Source: Pseudomonadota bacterium (GTDB lineage: Bacteria > Myxococcota_A > UBA796 > GCA-2862545). Taken from it: a stretch of DNA of 53,542 nucleotides. The notes below the pieces were generated by a model. It worked only from the letters and a program-made list of their open reading frames with translations. It was not told where the DNA came from and did no database searches. The position numbers were made by a program, and so were the translations under genes. How positions within the stretch are numbered: the first letter of the stretch is position 1; each line of letters opens with the position of its first letter. Shown piece by piece: positions 37,358-46,139 of this stretch. The DNA lies in the NCBI GenBank assembly GCA_002862545.1, contig PKDJ01000296.1:1-53542 (forward strand), given 5' to 3'.

Positions 37358-37890
37358 TCAGGGGAAGAATCTGCGAATACCGAGGAAGCCAAGCGGTACG
37401 TGGAGGGCTGTGCTGCCGTCACCCATCAGGCCGTCGCTCCGGTTCCCAATGTCGAGACCGACATTCTTGCTCAGTGGGATGATGAGTCCGCCACGAAGAG
37501 CGATGTTGAAGGTGCCTATGTTGCCGGCAGCGCCCAGCACATTGGCCGCCGTCGATCCGTAGCCGACACCGGCGCCCACGTAGAACCAGTACGGCTTGAT
37601 GGCGAGGTAGTACCGACTGCCGCCCTGGACAGCCCACGAGGTCTGTCCGCCAAACGTGGCGAGTCCGACGCCGCTGAAGACCTCAACCAGGTCGGCGGTG
37701 AAGTAGCCGAAGGTCGGGGCGAGGCCCAGCCCGAGGCGGTCTGTCCGCCGGCGGAGAACAGCTGGATTGCGCCGCTGCCACCGAGCTGCATCGTGCCGCT
37801 CTTCATTGCGAGATCACGGCCTCCCTTCTTCTTACCCTTCTTGGCGTGGGCAGGTGCGATGAGCAGAAGGGCCATCGCGAGTGTCATCAC
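37358..37890 (-). pseudogene. outer-membrane beta-barrel protein with frameshift
   Basis: The 5' part has a signal peptide (LAMALLLIAPAHAKKGKKKG) and reads to FSAGG. After a one-base shift near 37740 the other frame continues sensibly: RLGLGLAPTFGYFTADLVEV, SRYYLAIKPYWFYVGAGVGY, FNIALRGGLIIPLSKNVGLD, ending HVPLGFLGIRRFFP and stop. The alternating pattern and terminal aromatic residue fit a small outer-membrane barrel. Either the gene is dead or the base count is a sequencing error. It converges with the lipoprotein gene. Confidence 0.75.
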
Positions 37891-38022
37891 GAGGATGAGG
37901 CTTCGTTCTGGTGGCGAACGGCCAAGATCTCGCCCGCCAGTACCTCTCCCGCAGGCGTTCGGGTCAGTGCCCTGCGCCGCAGCGGTCCCCTGACCTAGAC
38001 CGCCACCGTGTCATCTTCTCCC

Positions 38023-39033
38023 ATGAAGCGTGCAGGTCGACGCCTGCGCGCTACGACTGCTCGACCTGTACGGAGGTGTGTGATCCCGCGATCAATTCCC
38101 CCTCATGCTCGCGGGCCGCTGCTCTACGGTGTCACCCACTCACCCTGGGTCGAAGGCGTGCGCCAGGCGCTCCACTACCACCGGGTTCAGCCCCGGGTGA
38201 CCAGCTACCCGCTCGATCTTTCCTGGGCGATCTCCCGTGGCCTCATCTTCCCAGCCTTGCGTCTTTCGGATGGCCAAACCCTCCTAGATTCCTTCACCAT
38301 CTACCAGGCACTCGACGACGCCGGCTACCCCTTGGGCTTCGCACACATCAGCCCAGCGGAACGCGATGAGGCCCAGCTCGACTTGGAGCGTCTCTTCCTC
38401 AACTACGCCCCGGGCCGCTGCGTGAGCGGGCGACGCTGGCGCTTCATCGTCGCCTGGAGCCAGATGCGGGAGCTCCCGTTCTCAGCGCGCGGCGTGGTGA
38501 GCCGAGCCTTCGTGTCGCTCTACTTCTGGATCCTCATCCGTCTCGGCATTGCCCTGTCTCACCGCCGTGGTCGACCCGTCTATGACCTCGACACCATCGA
38601 GTCGCAGCTGCACGCGTGGGATGACCGGCTTCGAACCGCGAGGTGGCTCACGGGCGAGACGCCTGGCTTCCTCGACTTTGCCCTCCTCGGCCACCTACAG
38701 TGCATGACCTCGGGTCTCACCGAGGAGCTCTTGCCGTGCATCCGCCGACAGCGACACCTCATGTCCTGGCTCGAGCAGCTGCTCACACAGCTGCCAGCCG
38801 ACGAGCCGCTGTACGTGCATCGCCTGCTCGACGAGACCCTCGTCTCTCCCCGCGCCAGTGCCGGAGAGCAGACCCTGTTTTGGCTCGCATGGCTGGGTTG
38901 GCTTGTGGTGTGGCCGCTCACGGGCACTCTCGTCCTCGCCCTGCTGCTTCGTAGACCACGGAACCCGGCGCACTCCGGTGCTGTCGCGTCACGTGCCCGG
39001 CGACGGTCTGAAGGGGTACCAACCGGCAGCTAG
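38023..39033 (+). CDS. glutathione S-transferase-like protein with C-terminal membrane helix
   Basis: About 336 residues from ATG 38023; GTG 38080 (after GGAGG) is an alternative start that removes an arginine-rich leader. The thioredoxin-like half reads PLLYGVTHSPWVEGVRQALH and LDSFTIYQALDD, and the helical GST C-half includes the N-cap-like TGETPGFLDFALLGHLQC. A hydrophobic segment near the end (LFWLAWLGWLVVWPLTGTLV) is followed by basic residues, so the protein should be tail-anchored, which is unusual for GSTs. Substrate unknown; a dehalogenase or conjugation role is only family-level inference. Confidence 0.7.
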   Translation: MKRAGRRLRATTARPVRRCVIPRSIPPHARGPLLYGVTHSPWVEGVRQALHYHRVQPRVTSYPLDLSWAISRGLIFPALRLSDGQTLLDSFTIYQALDDAGYPLGFAHISPAERDEAQLDLERLFLNYAPGRCVSGRRWRFIVAWSQMRELPFSARGVVSRAFVSLYFWILIRLGIALSHRRGRPVYDLDTIESQLHAWDDRLRTARWLTGETPGFLDFALLGHLQCMTSGLTEELLPCIRRQRHLMSWLEQLLTQLPADEPLYVHRLLDETLVSPRASAGEQTLFWLAWLGWLVVWPLTGTLVLALLLRRPRNPAHSGAVASRARRRSEGVPTGS

Positions 39034-39282
39034 TCGACGTACCGCGCCAGTCCGACTCCACACGCCTTCTCACCGACCATGTCGACCGGCCCGTCAGCGG
39101 CGGTCGCGACCTCGGCGACGCTCGCAAGCCCGACCGCCCAACACACGTCGCACACCAGCGCGTCGCCTAACGACTGCAGTGTCTCTGGAGTGAGCACAAG
39201 AGCCCGGGCCTGTGCACGCGCACACGCAGAGACCGCGGCTGCGGCCTGACCCACCACGACGACCGAGCCATCGTCCAGTCAC
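39033..39282 (-). CDS. possible short CDS or fragment, function unknown
   Basis: Minus-strand frame reading LDDGSVVVVGQAAAAVSACA, TPETLQSLGDALVCDVCWAV and GVGLARYVD before TAG. Codon third positions are mostly G or C, as in real genes of this window. A stop lies directly upstream and no ribosome site is visible, so it may be the tail of a decayed gene. It ends at the stop of the GST-like gene. 39283-39530 shows nothing further. Confidence 0.3.
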
Positions 39283-39531
39283 GCCCCATTCACCCGTTGC
39301 CGATCCTCGCCACAGCAGTCGAGTGAATCCAATCATGACACGAGGGTTGGTGCATACCCCTCGACCACACTGATCGTGAGTGCCTCGACGCCGCTACACG
39401 AAATTAGCCGGCCGAGAATCGGTGGACCTATGGTCCGTGGATACATCATAGGCCCAGCGTGACCGCGACAGGTACGGTCAGCAACACCCGAAGTCGACAC
39501 GCCACGCAAGAGACAGACCGTCGACGTGGGT

Positions 39532-39797
39532 TCAACGAAGCCGGTAGGCGCCCGTATGGTGGGAGTGGACCTGGCCCATCGCATCGAGGAGCCAAGGCAT
39601 TGCCATACCTCGCGGCACACGCATCGGGTCGCGAAGCGCGTGATGGGTCCCGAGCAGGATGTCCAACAGCGGTGTCGTGACATCAGAGTTCAAGGCGGGG
39701 TCGTGGAAGTGGTGGTGGAAGTGATGGCGACGTGCCCAGCGCCCGTAGGTGCTCCTCGGTGCGGTGTCGTGCATCCGGTCATGAAGCCACTCATGAG
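39532..39797 (-). pseudogene. sterol desaturase/fatty-acid hydroxylase 3' fragment
   Basis: The minus-strand frame enters from repeat R3 and reads PHEWLHDRMHDTAPRSTYGR, RRHHFHHHFHDPALNSDVTT, PLLDILLGTHHAL and MRVPRG. Histidine clusters of the type HxxxH and HHxxHH followed by VTTPLxDxxxGT are the signature of the C-terminal half of the integral-membrane di-iron hydroxylase family. The first half, with the earlier histidine box, is missing, and the break is at the hairpin end of R3 (39798). A non-functional remnant. Confidence 0.8.
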
Positions 39798-40075
39798 GAC
39801 AGGCAGCCTAAGCCGACTTGCCTGTGCATCGCGGCCACGCTGCCCTCTAGCTGAGCCCTTCGCAAGGCTGACGTCCCTGTAGTCCGGAGGTCCCCGAGGG
39901 CCCCATGACGAGCGATAGCGGTGACCGCGCCGACACGGTGCACGGGTCCGGCGAAGGCGAGGCCCCCTAGGCGCGGTGGGTGTGGTCCAGTCTCGTCACG
40001 GTCCGCTGCTCCCTCCGAAGGTCGGCGGCCCGCCGCCCCGTCCCACCCACCGCAGGAGCGCTGTGCTCCGTCTTG
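39798..40075 (-). repeat. dispersed repeat copy R3
   Basis: Starts GACAGGCAGCCTAAGCCGAC and keeps the terminal inverted repeat AGGCA/TGCCT, the variable middle, and the conserved core (TCCGGCGAAGGCGAGGCC, GCGCGGTGGGTGTGGTCCA). Beyond the core it extends through CCCCGTCCCACCCA to the inner hairpin GGAGC-GCTGT-GCTCC (40061-40075). On its terminus side lies the sterol desaturase fragment, on the other side the MYXO-CTERM fragment. Confidence 0.85.
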
Positions 40076-40089
40076 CTGGTCGTCATCGA

Positions 40090-40594
40090 CGGAAGTGCTC
40101 TGGAAACACATGGACTCGTTTGTCGAGCCGGGTGAGTCCGAGCTGGGAGATGTGTCGTACGAGTCCCTGATGGTGACCGACACTGGGCGGCCTCGTCTTC
40201 GTCGAGGACCAGCGCCTCGGGATCAAAGGGCTCGTTCTTGAGCTCCCGGAGGCTGCGCCTCAGGTGGATGGGTGATGCTCTGACCACGATCGACGGCACG
40301 ACGACGGGTGACGCCTCGCCTGACGACAGCGCCACGCCCTGGGGCTTGAGCACGGAGGACCCACCTCCGGATGAGGCGCCGAGTGCAGGTGCAGTCTGTG
40401 GGAGTGCCGCGGGGGCCGATTCAGGGTGTGGCTGCGCCAGTGGAGGCGCCGCACCGTGGACCGTGTTGTTCCTGGTTGTCGCCATGATGCGACGCCGCGT
40501 CGGTGAGGCGCGCGGGCCAACACCCGGTGCCTCGTCCCTCACGGAACGGGACTGTCGTGCCAGAAGCTCGGCAGTCGCTGCGCACGGTAGATGA
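40090..40594 (+). pseudogene. MYXO-CTERM protein 3' remnant with frameshifts
   Basis: Reading across two frame changes gives VLWKHMDSFVEPGESELGDV, then GLVFVEDQRLGIKGLVLELP, then TTIDGTTTGDASPDDSATPW and a tail of GCGCASGG, a hydrophobic segment (WTVLFLVVAMM) and RRR at about 40424-40500. Cys-x-Cys-Gly, a helix and an arginine cluster is the MYXO-CTERM sorting signal, which ties the organism to Myxococcota. The signal peptide end is missing and the remnant begins where R3 ends. Its 3' end runs under the convergent arylsulfotransferase stop. Confidence 0.65.
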
Positions 40595-41981
40595 CACTGC
40601 GCTCGACCTCGAGCGCCCACACGGCCTCGCCCGATAGAGCTGAGACCTCGACGATCTCGGCTGGGCCGTCAAAGATGCCGCCGGCGCAGAGGAACGAGTT
40701 GCCATTGTCGAGGATGCGGTGGCCTCCGACGAAGGGCGTGAAGGGTTCGACTGTGTATGAGAAGGTCTCGCGGGCGGTCATTGTCGAGGTGTCGAGTTGG
40801 TAAGTCACCCCGCGGCTATACTCCTCGCCAGACTCCCGCTCGTTGCCGTTGTCGTAGACCGAGAGCTGTCCGTCTGCCGTGAGGTAGGCGTTGTGCTGGC
40901 CCGAGAACCACTCGCCCGCCTCGAGCGCGAAGTCACCGTCGCGACCGGCACGCCAGTTCAGCCCTCCGGTGCCTCGATCGATGCTCAACACCCAGTCCTG
41001 GTGCCGGAGGGACACGAGCAGCGCATCCTCCGAGGCCACGTAGGCGACAGAGTTTGCGTGGGTCCAGTCAAAGAACTCGCCGTCGCTCTCAAGGGAGAGG
41101 CGGGTGGGGAAGCGGTCTGCTGGTATGTGGTCGAAGGTCCACCAGTCCCAGATCACCTCACCATCGGGCGTCACCTCAATGACGCCGTCTCCCATCTGAG
41201 TGATGTCGCCGAGCCCCTCGATGAAGATCGCGCGTGGCGCTTGAACCAAGGCAGCGAAGTTGCCGTTTGGAAGCATTGTCACATCGTGGTGCATGGCGAG
41301 GCCGATCTGCTCGGACTGCAGGTCGATGACGGTGTCTCCGGCCAGGGTGATGACCCGCAGGCCAGCCTCGGTCTTCAGCAGCAGGTTGCCGTCGTGCATC
41401 AGCTTGAGGTCGCGATCTGGGGACTGCCAGGTTGCCTCGGGGTCGTCGTAGTACCAGACGACCTCACCATCGGTGTCCAGTCCAATGAACTCGGGCGCCT
41501 GCTGATCTGCAGGCATCTCGTTTGCTGTTCCGAAGATCGTGATGCCAGGCTGTACGGCTGCCGCATCGGTCACCGTGACCGTCATCTCCGGGAGGCCACT
41601 CGGACGGCGCCCCGTCTCAAACTGTGCGGCCGCGGTGCGTCCAGAGGCCCCAGAGGTGTAGGTGACGATGGGCACCAGGCTGTAGAGCGTGTTGGCGCGC
41701 ATGCCGACCACCACGAGCTCGTGCAGGGTTCCTGGCTCGCTGGCGCCCGTCAGCTGCTCGGCGGTGTCGTCGCTCGTGAATGCGATGCGGACGGTGGCTT
41801 CCTCTGGCGTCTCGACGGTCACGAGTGCGCTCAAGGTGTTGTTCGGGTTCTCGTCCACGCTGAGGGTGGCCTCTACGATGACCATGTCGGAGGCGCTCGA
41901 GGAGGGCGTCTGCGGGGTCTTGGATGCGTCGCCGCAGGCCACCAGCGCAACAGGTCCGAGTATCGAGAGCCAAGACAGCAT
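40539..41981 (-). CDS. arylsulfotransferase (ASST)-family lipoprotein
   Basis: 480 residues with lipoprotein signal MLSWLSILGPVALVACG. A fibronectin-like N-terminal domain (residues 35-130) precedes a six-bladed propeller of the arylsulfate sulfotransferase family: FIGLDTDGEVVWYY, LAMHHDVTMLPNGNFAALV, IEVTPDGEVIWDWWTFDHIP, FFDWTHANSVAYV and GHRILDNGNSFLCAGG. His in the HHDV motif and His of WTHANS fit the active-site region. ASST enzymes move sulfate between phenolic esters; many distant relatives are uncharacterised. Probably periplasmic and anchored. Confidence 0.85.
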   Translation of the reverse strand: MLSWLSILGPVALVACGDASKTPQTPSSSASDMVIVEATLSVDENPNNTLSALVTVETPEEATVRIAFTSDDTAEQLTGASEPGTLHELVVVGMRANTLYSLVPIVTYTSGASGRTAAAQFETGRRPSGLPEMTVTVTDAAAVQPGITIFGTANEMPADQQAPEFIGLDTDGEVVWYYDDPEATWQSPDRDLKLMHDGNLLLKTEAGLRVITLAGDTVIDLQSEQIGLAMHHDVTMLPNGNFAALVQAPRAIFIEGLGDITQMGDGVIEVTPDGEVIWDWWTFDHIPADRFPTRLSLESDGEFFDWTHANSVAYVASEDALLVSLRHQDWVLSIDRGTGGLNWRAGRDGDFALEAGEWFSGQHNAYLTADGQLSVYDNGNERESGEEYSRGVTYQLDTSTMTARETFSYTVEPFTPFVGGHRILDNGNSFLCAGGIFDGPAEIVEVSALSGEAVWALEVERSVIYRAQRLPSFWHDSPVP

Positions 41982-42268
41982 GCCTATCTCCGAGCAGTTG
42001 CTGCATCGTACCTTCCCGGCGAGCTAGCGGCGGACGCGGCGCTGCGGAGCCTGCTTGAGCATGAGGTTCGCTTTTTGGGTTTCACCCGGCTGCCGAGGGC
42101 TGCATCACGATGGCCGCTTCGGCGCTTTGGCGCCTGCGCCCACGCAGTGGATGTCCCGATGTGAACCCCTGCGTGCCGGTAGGCGGCGAAGCCAGGGGCG
42201 CGTCCGGAAAGCGATGGAAAGTAAGGGGCTGTGGGTCCATGATGGGAGAGTGTGGAGGCGTCCTCGAC
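41982..42268. other. 287-nt gap, no gene seen
   Basis: Upstream region of the arylsulfotransferase up to repeat R4. Should contain its promoter. No recognisable gene fragment on either strand. Confidence 0.3.
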
Positions 42269-42492
42269 GACAGGCAGCATAAGCCGACTTGCCTGTGCAT
42301 CGCGGCCACGCTGCCCTCTGGCGGAGCCCTCCGCAAGGCTGACATCCCGATAGTCCGGAGGTCCCCGAGGGTCTCATGACGAGCGATAGCGGTGACCGCG
42401 CCCACACGGTGTCCGGGAGATGCACGGGTCCGGCGAAGGCGAGGCCCCCTAGGCGCGGTGGGTGTGGTGCAGTCTCGTCACGGTCCGCTGCG
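42269..42492 (-). repeat. dispersed repeat copy R4
   Basis: 224 nt from GACAGGCAGCATAAGCCGAC to GGTCCGCTGC. The terminus folds as ACAGGCA/TGCCTGT (7-bp stem on the minus strand, 13-nt loop). The middle contains GCCCTCTGGCGGAGCCCTCC and the core GCGCGGTGGGTGTGGTGCA. Similarity to R3 and R6 stops at 42492, where a truncated reading frame begins. Confidence 0.88.
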
Positions 42493-42717
42493 CACCGTCG
42501 AGTCGCGGATCGAGCTCGGCAGGCCGCTCGGATCCGGGGCGGTGGCGTCGAGGCTCGTGTGTTGGTGGAACCCGGAGCCTCGAGCCACCGCTGCCAGCTT
42601 CGCCTGCAGCCCGGGGTCGAGCGGACGTGCCAGGCCGACCTCGTTGGTGTCGGGGCGAAGGATGGCCGCGAACTCGGCGTCGGGCACGAACATCGGTCGG
42701 GAGGTTTTGGCGTTCAT
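42478..42717 (-). pseudogene. truncated CDS (N-terminal part) running into repeat R4
   Basis: ATG 42717 opens 79 residues: MNAKTSRPMFVPDAEFAAIL, RPDTNEVGLARPLDPGLQAK and so on, ending RSGP inside R4. Codon third positions are almost all G or C, so the first about 74 codons look like a true gene start. The last codons come from the repeat. No family recognised. Inferred to be the 5' part of a gene cut by R4. 42718-42771 upstream is short. Confidence 0.45.
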
Positions 42718-42771
42718 GCGCCCAGCTGTAGAGCGCGGCGCCCCAGATGCAACTGTGTAGCATCTGGACGC

Positions 42772-44073
42772 CTAGCCCAGACCGTCCGCGTACCGCAGCT
42801 CCCCATGGAGCACCGTCGCGACCACCTTCCCCTTGAACATGCGGCCGAGGAAGGCGCTGTTCGTGCACTTGCCCGCCATTCCGTCCTCGGTGACCGTCCA
42901 CTCGCGGGATGGGTCCACCACGGTGAGGTGCACGGGTGCGTCGGCGCCCAGCGTTCCGAGGCGCCCCTGGCGTCCGAGCACGCGGGCCGGCCCGGAGGTC
43001 ATCAGCTCCACCGCCCGGGTGTCGGTGATGGTGCCGTCGTGCACGAAAGAGAGTAAGGCCGCAAAGGCAGTCTCCAGGCCGATCACGCCGAACGGCGCGT
43101 CCTCGAACCCCTTGGCCTTCTCCTCACGTGTGTGCGGGGCGTGGTCGGTGGCTACGGCGTCTACCGTGCCATCGGCGAGCGCCACGATGAGCGCCTGACG
43201 GTCGTACTCGGACCGGAGCGGTGGGTTCATCTTGGTGTTCGGGTCTCCGCCCGCGCAGGCGTCGTAGGTCAGCAGCAGGTGGTGCGGGCTGACCTCGCAG
43301 GTGACCGAAAGTCCCTCCGCCTTGGCGGACCGGATTGCGGCGATCGAACGCGCGGTGGAGGTGTGGAGCACGTGGTAGCGGGCGCCAGTCTCCCGGGTGA
43401 GGGCGATGTCGCGCTCCACGATCACGCCCTCGGCGTCGCTGGACTGGCCCGGAACCCCGAGAGCGACGCTCGCGGGCGAGTCGGTCATCGGGGCGTGGCG
43501 GGTCATCCGGATGTCTTCGGCGTGCTGCATGAACAGCAGGTCGAGTGCGGCGCACTGCTCCAGGCTGCCCCGCATGAGATCGTCATCGAGCACGGGGTAG
43601 CCGTCGTCGGTGATCGCAACCGCTCCGGCCGCCTTCAGCACCGCGTGGTCGGTGAGCTGCTGGCCATCGAGGTTCCGCGTCGATGCCGCGGCGACAAGCA
43701 AGTCGACGCCGCGCACTCGCCGAGCCTCGGCCGCCTCGAACTCCACCTGTTGCGGGGTGTCGAGGCGTGGCTGGGTGTTCGGCATCACCACCACGGTGCA
43801 GATCCCGCCGGCGAGCGCCGCTGCCGAGCCGCTCTCGATGGTCTCCTTGTACTCGAACCCAGGCTGCCGGAAGTGCACCTGGATGTCGACCAGGCCGGGA
43901 AGCGCCCACAGACCGCGGCCGTCGACCACCCGGGCGTGGTCGGGCACGGCGGCAGGGTCACGCACCACCGCGGTGGGCGTGACCAGCAGGTCGGTGATCA
44001 CGTCGACGGACGCGTGCGGGTCGATCAGGCGGACACCGCGCAGGAAGAGAGGCGTGGATGGAGAGGCGTACAT
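42772..44073 (-). CDS. pyrC: dihydroorotase
   Basis: ATG 44073 gives 433 residues. Amidohydrolase motifs in order: LPGLVDIQVHFRQPGFEYKE, GGICTVVVMPNTQPRLDTP, ITDDGYPVLDDDLM, QHAED, YHVLHTSTARS, EVSPHHLLLTYD, NTKMNPPLRSEYDRQAL and DAVATDHAPHT. It closes the dihydroorotate ring in pyrimidine synthesis. The first metal motif is QVH rather than the usual HVH; I recall a QVHFREPG-type subfamily annotated as dihydroorotase, so this need not mean inactivity. No aspartate transcarbamoylase gene is next to it. It is divergent from thrS with 240 nt between starts. Confidence 0.9.
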   Translation of the reverse strand: MYASPSTPLFLRGVRLIDPHASVDVITDLLVTPTAVVRDPAAVPDHARVVDGRGLWALPGLVDIQVHFRQPGFEYKETIESGSAAALAGGICTVVVMPNTQPRLDTPQQVEFEAAEARRVRGVDLLVAAASTRNLDGQQLTDHAVLKAAGAVAITDDGYPVLDDDLMRGSLEQCAALDLLFMQHAEDIRMTRHAPMTDSPASVALGVPGQSSDAEGVIVERDIALTRETGARYHVLHTSTARSIAAIRSAKAEGLSVTCEVSPHHLLLTYDACAGGDPNTKMNPPLRSEYDRQALIVALADGTVDAVATDHAPHTREEKAKGFEDAPFGVIGLETAFAALLSFVHDGTITDTRAVELMTSGPARVLGRQGRLGTLGADAPVHLTVVDPSREWTVTEDGMAGKCTNSAFLGRMFKGKVVATVLHGELRYADGLG

Positions 44074-44313
44074 CAGTGGGGCTCCGGGGGGCCTTGGGTT
44101 CGGCGATCGCAACGGGCCGCAAGCGGCAATCCGGGAAGCGGGGCGCGGAAGGCAACCGCACATGGACGGCTAGCGCGTGCCACGCCGACGGGCCGTACGC
44201 GCGTGTCCTCGACGTGGACCCGCGATGGTCTGCCGATTAGGCACGCTGGGCGCCGCGCGAGCGCAGTGCAGCGGGTGCCGTAGGCCCGTGCACCACGACC
44301 AGAGGAGGTCGAG

Positions 44314-46086
44314 ATGTCCGACGATGCGAGCTACGATTTCGAGCCCCGTGAGCTGTCTCCGGTCGAGACGATCCGGCACAGCGCCGCCCACCTGATGGCG
44401 AGCGCCGTCGAGGTGCTCTTCCCAGGCACCAAGTTCGCGATCGGTCCCCACATCGATCACGGATTCTACTACGACATGGAGCTCCCCAGCCCCGTCTCGG
44501 AGGACGACCTGGAGCGCATCGAGAAGCAGATGCGCAAGATCGCCAAGGGCAACCACAAGTTTGAGCACAGCCTGCTGCCCCGTGACGAGGCGCTGGCCTG
44601 GGCCCGCGAGACCGGCCAGGACTACAAGGTCGAGCTGATCGAGGGCATCGATGCGCCGATGATCAGCTTCTACAAGCACGGCACGTTCACCGACATGTGT
44701 GCTGGGCCTCACGTCCGCTACAGCAAGAAGCTGAAGCACTTCAAGCTCACGCGCATCGCCGGTGCCTACTGGCGAGGCGACGAGAAGCGCCAGATGCTCA
44801 CGCGGATCTACGGCGTGGCGTTCGCTACGAAGGACGACCTCGAGGCCCACCTGCACCAGCTCGAGGAGGCCAAGAAGCGCGACCACCGGCGCATCGGCAA
44901 GGACCTCGAGCTGTTCCGGATCACCCAGGAGTACGGCGGTGGCCTCGTGCTGTGGCTGCCGAATGGCGCCTTCGTACGCAAGCAGATCGAGGACTTCTGG
45001 CGGGAGCAGCACCTGGCCCACGGCTACGAGCTGCTGTTCACGCCGCACATCGCGCCGCGCACGTTGTGGGACCGCTCGGGCCACACGGAGCACTACACCG
45101 ATTCGATGTACGCGCCGATGGAGATCGACTCCGAGGCCTACCAGCTCAAGCCGATGAACTGCCCGTTCCACATCGGGGTCTACCGAGGCCGCAAGCGGAC
45201 CTACCGCGAGCTGCCGATCCGGTACGCGGAGCTTGGCACGGTCTACCGGTACGAGCGCTCTGGCGCACTGCACGGCTTGATGCGGGTCCGCGGCTTCACC
45301 CAGGACGATGCGCACCTGTTCTGCACGCCCGAGACCCTCGAGGAGGAGCTCGGTGGGTGCCTCGACATCGCGCAGCTCATGTACAGGACGTTCGGCTTCC
45401 CCGACTACAAGGTCGAGCTGTCGGTGCGCGACTCACAGGACACGTCCAAGTACCAGGGCGATGACGCGATCTGGGACCTGTCCGAGAAGACGCTCGCCAA
45501 GGTCCTCGACGACCGCGGCATCGAGTACAAGCGGATCGAGGGCGAGGCGGCCTTCTATGGTCCAAAGATCGACGTGAAGGTTGTGGATGCCATCGGGCGT
45601 ACCTGGCAGCTCACGACGATCCAGCTCGACTTCAATCAGCCGGAGCGGTTCGACCTGTCCTACGTCGGCTCCGACAACACGGGTCACCGGCCGATCATGA
45701 TCCACCGGGCGCTGCTCGGCTCGATCGAGCGGTTCTTCGGCATCCTGATCGAGCACTACGCCGGTGACTTCCCGCCCTGGCTGGCGCCGCAGCAGGCCCG
45801 GGTGCTCCCGGTGAGCGTGAAGTCCCTGGAGTACGCCCGGGGCGTGGTGAAGGAGCTGCGGTCGCGTGGGCTGCGAATCGATCTGGACGACTCGGATGAG
45901 AAGCTTGGGTATAAGATCCGGAGGGCGGAGCTCGACAAGATCCCGTACTCCTTGATTATCGGTGCGCGCGAGGTCGACAACGGCACCGTCGGCGTACGCA
46001 AGCGGAAGGAGGGGGATCTCGGCGCGATGACCATCGCTGAGTTCGGCGATCGCCTCGCCCACGACGTCGAGACTCGCTCGCGGTAG
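44314..46086 (+). CDS. thrS: threonyl-tRNA synthetase lacking the TGS domain
   Basis: ATG 44314 follows GGAGGTCGAG and gives 590 residues. The protein begins almost directly with the editing domain (HSAAHLMASAVEVLFPGTKF; second half DMCAGPH), so the usual N-terminal TGS domain of about 60 residues is absent. Class II motifs follow: FTPHIAPRTLWDRSGHTEHY (motif 1/2 region), PMNCPFHIGVY with the zinc cysteine, RYAELGTVYRYERSGALHGL, FTQDDAHLFC and HRALLGSIERFFGILIEHY (motif 3). The C-terminal anticodon-binding domain starts near residue 490 (QQARVLPVSVKSLEYARG). It charges tRNA-Thr. Confidence 0.96.
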   Translation: MSDDASYDFEPRELSPVETIRHSAAHLMASAVEVLFPGTKFAIGPHIDHGFYYDMELPSPVSEDDLERIEKQMRKIAKGNHKFEHSLLPRDEALAWARETGQDYKVELIEGIDAPMISFYKHGTFTDMCAGPHVRYSKKLKHFKLTRIAGAYWRGDEKRQMLTRIYGVAFATKDDLEAHLHQLEEAKKRDHRRIGKDLELFRITQEYGGGLVLWLPNGAFVRKQIEDFWREQHLAHGYELLFTPHIAPRTLWDRSGHTEHYTDSMYAPMEIDSEAYQLKPMNCPFHIGVYRGRKRTYRELPIRYAELGTVYRYERSGALHGLMRVRGFTQDDAHLFCTPETLEEELGGCLDIAQLMYRTFGFPDYKVELSVRDSQDTSKYQGDDAIWDLSEKTLAKVLDDRGIEYKRIEGEAAFYGPKIDVKVVDAIGRTWQLTTIQLDFNQPERFDLSYVGSDNTGHRPIMIHRALLGSIERFFGILIEHYAGDFPPWLAPQQARVLPVSVKSLEYARGVVKELRSRGLRIDLDDSDEKLGYKIRRAELDKIPYSLIIGAREVDNGTVGVRKRKEGDLGAMTIAEFGDRLAHDVETRSR

Positions 46087-46139
46087 GGCGGGCGGCAGGG
46101 CCTCCGGTCTGCAAATAACCGCTGTGGGTTCGTGCGGTG

